From positions 17,765-81,764 of the forward strand of contig UQZJ01000012.1 in the NCBI GenBank assembly GCA_900545495.1: DNA of 64,000 nt. The letters run 5' to 3'. Made by a program: the position numbers and the translations under genes. The notes below the pieces were generated by a model, which was given only the letters and a program-made list of their open reading frames with translations, was not told where the DNA came from and ran no database searches. Of this stretch, positions 59,045 through 64,000 are shown piece after piece (the first letter of the stretch is position 1; every line of letters begins with the position of its first letter). Origin of the DNA: an uncultured Eubacteriales bacterium. Its GTDB lineage: Bacteria > Bacillota > Clostridia > Oscillospirales > Oscillospiraceae.

Positions 59045-60148
59045 TCACAGGGTCACAGACTGTCCGTGACTGGTGAACAGCTTTTCAAAGCGCTTCCTCT
59101 GCGCCGGCGTCATACGGCCGCCGTACTGTCCCAGCAGCGCCGCAGCCTCCTGCACCTTTCCCTTTTTAAGGTAGTTTCCTGCCGCCCGGTACAGGCTGTC
59201 CGCCGCCGTGGAGCTAAGGGACTCCCCGACGGAGGCCGCTGCCTCGCCCCTGTCCACCTCCGCGCCGGAGGCGGACAACTTCTGCTCCTGCTGTGCCATG
59301 CTGCGGTAGTGGGCCAGCGCCGTCTCGTACAGCTTTCTATCCTGCTGCCCAGCACTGTCGTACTGCGCCTGCGCCTGCGCATATTCACGCTCCCACGCGG
59401 ACAGATCATCCTGCCAGCGGTCGTAATGCTGCTTTTCCTGTTTGTCCAGCAGGTCATACTGCTCCCGCAGGGCCTGTCCCTCCCGGTCGTAGGTCTTCTG
59501 CGCCTGCTCCTGAAACTCCGGCAGCATGGCCATCAGCTCCTGCATATACCGCTCGTATGCCTGCTGTCCCGCCGTCTCCGCATAGCTGGAGGCGTAGCCG
59601 CCGGTCAGCGCCGCCGTCTGCCCCATGGTATCCTCCATGGCGGCGCGGCCCTTCTGTCGGTACATCTTGGCATACCGGGCAAAGGCGGCGTCCTCCTCCG
59701 GGTCGTAGGAAAACGGCTCTCGGCTCGTCATGTCGTCGTACAGTGCCGCCAGCTGCTGTCCGTAAACAGACTCGTATGCATCGGGCCGCAGCGCCGCCAC
59801 ACTGTCGCGGTACGCCAGCGCCGCCGTCACATCCTCTGAGGGCGCATAGCCCTTCTCCAGCTTTTCCAGCTCCCTTGCCGTCTTTTCCGACGGCTTGGCT
59901 ACAGGCGCAGGCGGTGCCTCCGGCTCTGCCGGAGCAGGCGCCATCAGGCTGCCCCATGTCTCGTCACCGGCAATACCGTCCAGCCGCAGATTGTTCTTTC
60001 TCTGATAATCCCGCACGGCGGATCTCGTGTTTTTCCCGAAGATCCCGTCCTCCTTCAGCTGATAGCCGTGCTTGTTTAGCTCGCTTTGCAGCTGCCGCAC
60101 CGCGTCGCCCTGCGAGCCGTATGCCACCATTTTGTATGTGGATGCCAT
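59045..60148 (-). CDS. Phage-type structural protein with peptidoglycan-binding domain
   Basis: 367 residues. An N-terminal PG_binding_1 domain (GDAVRQLQSELNKHGYQLKE and GKNTRSAVRDYQRKNNLRLD), a Pro/Ala linker, and a long coiled-coil helical region (YDLLDKQEKQHYDRWQDDLS). This layout is common in proteins next to tail-fibre genes of Firmicute prophages. AAAGGAC precedes the ATG. It directly follows a truncated DUF859-like gene. Confidence 0.7.
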   Translation of the reverse strand: MASTYKMVAYGSQGDAVRQLQSELNKHGYQLKEDGIFGKNTRSAVRDYQRKNNLRLDGIAGDETWGSLMAPAPAEPEAPPAPVAKPSEKTARELEKLEKGYAPSEDVTAALAYRDSVAALRPDAYESVYGQQLAALYDDMTSREPFSYDPEEDAAFARYAKMYRQKGRAAMEDTMGQTAALTGGYASSYAETAGQQAYERYMQELMAMLPEFQEQAQKTYDREGQALREQYDLLDKQEKQHYDRWQDDLSAWEREYAQAQAQYDSAGQQDRKLYETALAHYRSMAQQEQKLSASGAEVDRGEAAASVGESLSSTAADSLYRAAGNYLKKGKVQEAAALLGQYGGRMTPAQRKRFEKLFTSHGQSVTL

Positions 60149-60166
60149 TCGTTCCGTCCTTTCTCC

Positions 60167-61534
60167 TCATGTGGTCCTGCGCCATGCGTACAGCCCCTCG
60201 ATGCCGGTGGCGGCGCTCTCCCATACTGCGTTTTCCGGCGAGGGCTGCGGCGGCACAGCCTCCGCAGTGAACCGCACGCTGCCCACCGGCCACAGCACGT
60301 CCGCCAGCGGTCTGCCACCCAGTGTCAATTCACCGGCCACCTCCGCGTCTCCGTAAAACACCGCCGGCCACGCACATTCCAGCGCCTCCCGTTCCCCGTA
60401 TTTGCCGAAAGCCGCGCCCTTTCCGCCGTTACGCAGGTGCAGCGTCACCTGCGATGTGGACGCCGTATACCGCACAGTCCGCACACTGCCCACCGTATCC
60501 ACGGCAGACAGCTCCACCTCATAGGAGGCAGTGGCTGCCAGACCGCCGCCCAGCAGCTTCTTCACGCCGCTGCTCAGTGTGGTATAGCCGCTCCAGTCGC
60601 CGCCCATGGGGCGGTAACGCGCCCGTACCTTTACTGTATTCCGACTCTCCACATCGGCGCAGGATGCCTTACACCACACCTTCAGATATGCGCCGTCATC
60701 CGCCGGTACGCCGTCTGCGTCGCACCGCGTCACGCCGCTGTCTGCGATCACCGGCTGCCGGTAGGCATACACCTTAATGGCGCTGCCTGTCACCGTAGCC
60801 GTCCGCCCTCGGCTATCTGTCACCGTGACGGATGGTTTCATGGTACCCGCCGAGCCGATGAGCGCCGTGGTGCCGGAGGCGCCCGTCACCGTCTGTCCCG
60901 CAAAGCTGAAGCTGCACGTTTTCACGGATGCGCCGCCCTTACCGGACGCCTTCACGGTGTATTGCAGGCGGCTCAGTCCCTGCAAGCACAGGTTCCACCC
61001 CTTGACCACCGCGTTGTCGTTGATCACTGTCACCCGCAACGCGGCGGTGGGCCGCATGGATTCCGGCACATAGGCGGTAAAGGATGCCTGCACGCTGCCG
61101 ATATAGTCGCCGCCGTCGTAGATCGCCATGGTCATCGTGCCCACGCCCCACAGCGCACTGGGGATCTGGTTGGCCAGTGCCGCCGGTACCTTCCACTGGT
61201 ACACCGCCTTTGCCGCCGTCTGGCTCACCTGCTTCAGCGAAGTCCCGCTCAGCGTACCCGAGCTGCTGCCAAAGGTGTAGGAGAACCGGAACTCATAGCC
61301 GCTGCCCGGCTTCGTCACCGTCAGCGTCCCCGTCTGTCCGATGGTAGCGTCTCCCGCCGCCAATCTGAAGTCCTCCAGCGAGCTGCCCGGCTCCACCTCC
61401 AGCGAATAGTTGTACCGCTGGTCACGGCTGGAGCCGGAGCCGCTGTACAGCCGCACCGTCAGCGCCGTGGTGCCGCCGCTTTTCCCGGAGACCGTGATCC
61501 ACCCGCTGTCGTAGTCGATACTACCCTCGATACG
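60167..61534 (-). pseudogene. 5'-truncated phage tail/minor structural protein (DUF859-like)
   Basis: About 455 codons of coherent beta-rich protein. Conserved VQASFTAYVPESMRPTA and SSGVKKLLGGGLAATASYEV, then LRNGGKGAAFGKYGE and ending LWPVGSVRFTAE. The latter two are typical of DUF859 siphovirus tail proteins. The true frame continues upstream of any start codon to an in-frame TGA at 61535-61537 (RIEGSIDYDSGWITVSGKSG after the stop). The N-terminal part is missing, so the gene is broken at the junction with the recombinase cassette. Confidence 0.75.
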
Positions 61535-61659
61535 TCAAAATGGTATGCGCTACTTCTACGAAGAAATAGCGTCAGAGTTGCTTTGTAATATGCAACCAAG
61601 TTTATTCTACCAATATATGTTGATATCAACCCGCATCTGCATAAATAAGGGCAATCGGA

Positions 61660-63309
61660 TTACAGCTCCATCCCTTTCAAATACTGTGCCTCGGAGATGT
61701 TGAAGTCGATCTGGATGCCGTAGCCGCGGGTCAGGGTCACGGCTTTGATGAGGTGGGAGGCAATGAGCTTGCGCTCTGCGGGAGAGGCGGAATCAAACAT
61801 TTCTGCCCAGGAAAGGATCTGCTGATGCTGCTCCTTCAGCTCCTGGGTGAGCCTGTCGCTGGCGGCCAATCGCGCTTCCAGCGATTCGATGCTGGCAGTC
61901 AGCGATGTCATGGCCTCCTTTACGGAGTCCAGTCGGCTTTTGACCTGCTCGGGGGTGAAGGGACATTTTCCGTCCAGCGAGTCCAGCATCAACCCCTCCC
62001 AGCGCCCCTGCTCGATATGCTTTTTGGAAAGCTCCAGCTTGGCCTGCCGGATCTGCTGCTGCAAATCGGAAGCTGTTGCGCCGATCTGATTGCGGACGAT
62101 ATCGTACTCGCTGACAGCTCCGGCCTTTTGCAGAATATCCCGGATGAGCTTGCTGACCACGGCATCCACCTTTTCGGCACGGTAGGTGGTGGGACCATCG
62201 CAGTTCTCTTTGTGTTGGGTGCGGTTATAGCACTTGTAGATGGCCACACGCCCATTACTGCCATCGGTGGGGTGATGGGTCTTCCGTGCTGTTGACGCAA
62301 AAATGCGGCCACCGCAGTGACCGCAATACACATTGCCGGACAGCAGAGCACTGCCGGTATTTTTTCGGGGATAACTGCGAATCGGACGAGAAACTTCTGC
62401 TTCGCTGCCATTCTTCAGTGTGATGGTTTCCGTTCCATAGGCCGCAGCGCATTTTGCGAGGTAGTCCGCAGACCGCTGCTCCCGGCCCTTCTGCACACGC
62501 TGGAATTGCTCCGGCGTGATAATCTGCAAGTCCGGAAATATCTCAGAGATACTCTCACCATTTCGCAGCACGCCGGTATAGGCGATATTGATGAGAATAT
62601 TCTGAATGGTGGAATAGTGAAACGGTTCACCGGTGCGGAGGTTGATGAAGCCCTCCTCTTTGAGCGTGGTGGATGTCTTTCGTCCGCCGTAGCCGTACTG
62701 GTCGGCCAAATCAAAGATACGGCGCACAGCGGCGGCCTCCATGGGGTTGACCTCAATATCAAACAGCTCGCGGTTCTTTTTGCCCATGCGTCCCTTCTTC
62801 ACCAGCTGATAGCCATAGGGCGCGTAACCGCCACGGAATCGACCCTCCATGACGATCTGCCCAAGCCGCGTCTTGGTACGGATCGAGGTTTTGATACTTT
62901 CGCCGGACGCCTGCCAGTAACGGATGTAGTTCAGCAACTTGTCCACATGGTTATCAAACCGCTGCTGACCTTCCTCGGCACTCCAGACCTCAATACCGTT
63001 GTTGACAAACCATTCCACGATGAAGGGCGTTTCGTCATCGCGCCGGCCAAGGCGGTCAAACATGAAAACAAGAAGGATGTCAAAGGTGTTCAGTGCCGCC
63101 TCGCGCTGGATCTCCTGTATAGCGTCGCGCTGCTTGGCAGACACTTTGAAGCCGGAGACGCCCTTTTCGGAAAACTCCCGAACAATGTCCCAGCCCCTCT
63201 GTGCGGCAAACTCATGGCACCGCTGTTTCTGCATGGGGATGTCGTCTTTTTCGACCTGCTTCAGTGTGGAAACACGGTACAGGCAGCAAACTCTTCTGCC
63301 CAAAGTCAC
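61660..63309 (-). CDS. Large serine recombinase
   Basis: 549 residues. The resolvase domain has Ser14 in CLYRVSTLKQ and RLGRRDDETP. The recombinase domain (GYAPYGYQLVKKGR) and the zinc ribbon (CGHCGGRIFAS, then YKCYNRTQHKENC) are intact, followed by a coiled coil (LAASDRLTQELKEQHQQI). It integrates or excises circular DNA. The ATG or a nearby start lies 6 bases after the TnpW-like stop. Confidence 0.93.
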   Translation of the reverse strand: MTLGRRVCCLYRVSTLKQVEKDDIPMQKQRCHEFAAQRGWDIVREFSEKGVSGFKVSAKQRDAIQEIQREAALNTFDILLVFMFDRLGRRDDETPFIVEWFVNNGIEVWSAEEGQQRFDNHVDKLLNYIRYWQASGESIKTSIRTKTRLGQIVMEGRFRGGYAPYGYQLVKKGRMGKKNRELFDIEVNPMEAAAVRRIFDLADQYGYGGRKTSTTLKEEGFINLRTGEPFHYSTIQNILINIAYTGVLRNGESISEIFPDLQIITPEQFQRVQKGREQRSADYLAKCAAAYGTETITLKNGSEAEVSRPIRSYPRKNTGSALLSGNVYCGHCGGRIFASTARKTHHPTDGSNGRVAIYKCYNRTQHKENCDGPTTYRAEKVDAVVSKLIRDILQKAGAVSEYDIVRNQIGATASDLQQQIRQAKLELSKKHIEQGRWEGLMLDSLDGKCPFTPEQVKSRLDSVKEAMTSLTASIESLEARLAASDRLTQELKEQHQQILSWAEMFDSASPAERKLIASHLIKAVTLTRGYGIQIDFNISEAQYLKGMEL

Positions 63310-63315
63310 GCCCCC

Positions 63316-63459
63316 TTACGCCTGGAGCGTCCGAACGTAGCTGTTTTTCAGAATCGTTCGGACGGTGGCCACGGTATCATCAGCAGGAAAAGGCGCGAAA
63401 GTGAGATGCACATGGAGTCCATTTATCTCCAGCGCTATCATGTTTTTAGAAGCAGCCAT
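63316..63459 (-). CDS. TnpW-like transposon protein (47 aa)
   Basis: 47 residues (MAASKNMIALEINGLHVHL, then FAPFPADDTVATVRTIL). It matches the short TnpW proteins that precede tnpX-type serine recombinases. Start at 63459 with GGAGG upstream. Overlaps the AbrB-like end by 14 bp. Confidence 0.75.
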   Translation of the reverse strand: MAASKNMIALEINGLHVHLTFAPFPADDTVATVRTILKNSYVRTLQA

Positions 63460-63657
63460 AGCCTGTTCCTCCTTCTTCAGTATCCAATTCACTGGGGAAA
63501 TGTTCAGTGAGGTCATTGACCGCCCGCAGACGACCAATGACCTCGCTCAATTCATCTTCGGTCAGGGGTGTGTCCCCCGTAATGATGATAGCTCCGTCCA
63601 TGCAGGCAATTTGCACCTCTGCGTTCGAGTCGATGCCTGCCTGCTCCAATAGTTGCT
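63446..63657 (-). pseudogene. AbrB-like protein, 5' end missing
   Basis: About 70 codons starting around LLPQQLLEQAGIDSNAEVQI, then CMDGAIIITGDTPLTEDEL. This is most of an AbrB/MazE-type swapped-hairpin domain plus a short C-terminus ending GGTGYGCF. The first beta strand and start codon are lacking; sequence before about 63,657 belongs to a different gene in another frame. Confidence 0.6.
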
Positions 63658-63992
63658 GTGGTAGCAACGACAAAAATAATGACTGCGGCAAACAGAAGTG
63701 CGCCCACTGCAATCCATAGTATGTTATCAGAAAAAAACGCGGCCACAGTGTGTGGAACTCTGGTGACTGTAAATGGATAAGACTCTGTCAAGGCGTTCTT
63801 TTCGACCGCAGTATCTGTCACATTGCTTGCTGTGAGCACATATTCTCCATCGTACAGCGGTGCCGACAGGCGCAGTTCCACCTCCTTATCTGAAACGCGT
63901 GCTACAGAATCCACGGTGCGCTTTTGAGAGCCGCTGGTAATAATATAAAGGAGTACGGTCTCGGTTGACCCGCTCTTTTTATCGTATTTTCG
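63658..63992 (-). pseudogene. C-terminal part of a membrane-anchored surface protein, broken at both ends
   Basis: The frame reads an Ig-like end (DGEYVLTASNVTDTAVEKNA), then a membrane helix (ILWIAVGALLFAAVIIFVV). The C-terminal cytoplasmic tail is replaced by the AbrB-like sequence near 63,657. Upstream an in-frame TGA lies at 63,993-63,995, with no start codon after it until a GTG at 63,914. It is therefore a remnant or contains a frameshift; more of it may lie beyond the window. Confidence 0.5.
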
Positions 63993-64000
63993 TCACATTG

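Larger units (their letters stand above)
61535..63660 (-). mobile_element. Serine-recombinase cassette
   Basis: A minus-strand unit of AbrB-like, TnpW-like and large serine recombinase genes, bordered by two broken genes (phage-tail gene on the left, surface-protein gene on the right). The broken neighbours do not match each other, so the insertion was accompanied by deletion or the cassette is the end of a larger element. Confidence 0.6.

Noticed and set aside
1..64000. rRNA genes, CRISPR arrays or type IV secretion genes
   Set aside because: I found no rRNA-like sequence, no regularly spaced short repeats and no conjugation ATPase or pore genes in the window.

Overview
The window looks like one contig of a GC-rich (roughly 58-60 % by eye), Gram-positive, spore-former-related anaerobe, most likely an Oscillospiraceae-type gut Firmicute. 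Evidence: a Rex redox regulator, a class B sortase and an LPXTG-like surface protein, a SpoIID-like protein, Rrf2/IscR-type and BlaI/BlaR1-type regulators, an anaerobe-type hybrid-cluster protein, AGGAGG ribosome sites throughout, and mobilizable elements of the type seen in gut Clostridia. The species cannot be fixed from this sequence alone.

Layout. (1) 1-9 kb: NhaC-type antiporter, YheO-type regulator and L-asparaginase II; then a minus-strand lipoylation operon (LplA-like ligase, free-standing lipoyl carrier, LipA, second LplA-like ligase); a 45-aa membrane peptide, a PPC/DUF296 protein and two small regulators. (2) 9-21 kb: a 1202-aa sortase-anchored surface protein built on a tandem duplication, with its TetR gene; an ECF sigma factor with an RsgI/PepSY-type membrane anti-sigma; then small accessory genes, several decayed, including a remnant of an integrase element. 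(3) 21.7-43.1 kb: a 21.4-kb integrative element sitting in the anticodon loop of a tRNA-Arg(CCG) gene. It carries an ADP-ribosyltransferase-like toxin and HTH antitoxin, hcp, a sigma-like factor, DUF6076, a RepA-like ATPase, MobC and relaxase, two tandem tyrosine integrases, a broken DUF1016 nuclease, an LMW phosphatase, a pair of ABC exporters with a LytTR/GHKL two-component system, ArdA, and its own intact tRNA-Arg(CCG). (4) 43-58 kb: ordinary chromosome: rex, Cys-rich micropeptide, Nudix, Na/Pi transporter, MntP, SfsA, tRNA-Lys and tRNA-Glu, MATE, Rrf2, SpoIID-like/PG-binding protein, M29 aminopeptidase, BlaR1/BlaI pair, RluA, sortase B. (5) 59-64 kb: phage-tail-like genes cut by a serine-recombinase cassette (recombinase, TnpW-like, AbrB-like), then a surface-protein fragment at the window edge.

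The most striking observation is the split tRNA. The 3' half (21,676-21,720, with its terminator) and the 5' half (43,077-43,115, with its promoter) of one tRNA-Arg(CCG) lie 21.4 kb apart. They join perfectly across an 8-bp core, GTCGGAGT, to restore a TTAGA/TCTAA anticodon stem. The inserted DNA brings a different intact tRNA-Arg(CCG) (ACAGA/TCTGT stem), 131 bp downstream of the disrupted half on the tRNA strand. The host tRNA promoter therefore now appears to read into the element's replacement tRNA. The element would be self-compensating: it destroys its target and supplies a substitute.

A second theme is a dispersed repeat of about 85 bp carrying a minus-strand promoter (TTGATT-16-TAGAAT). 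It lies upstream of the Sel1 gene, the DUF6076 gene and the LytTR regulator. The first copy is fused to an integrase remnant, as if left by the internal deletion of a related element. Boundaries and functions are read from sequence by eye; no database search was run.
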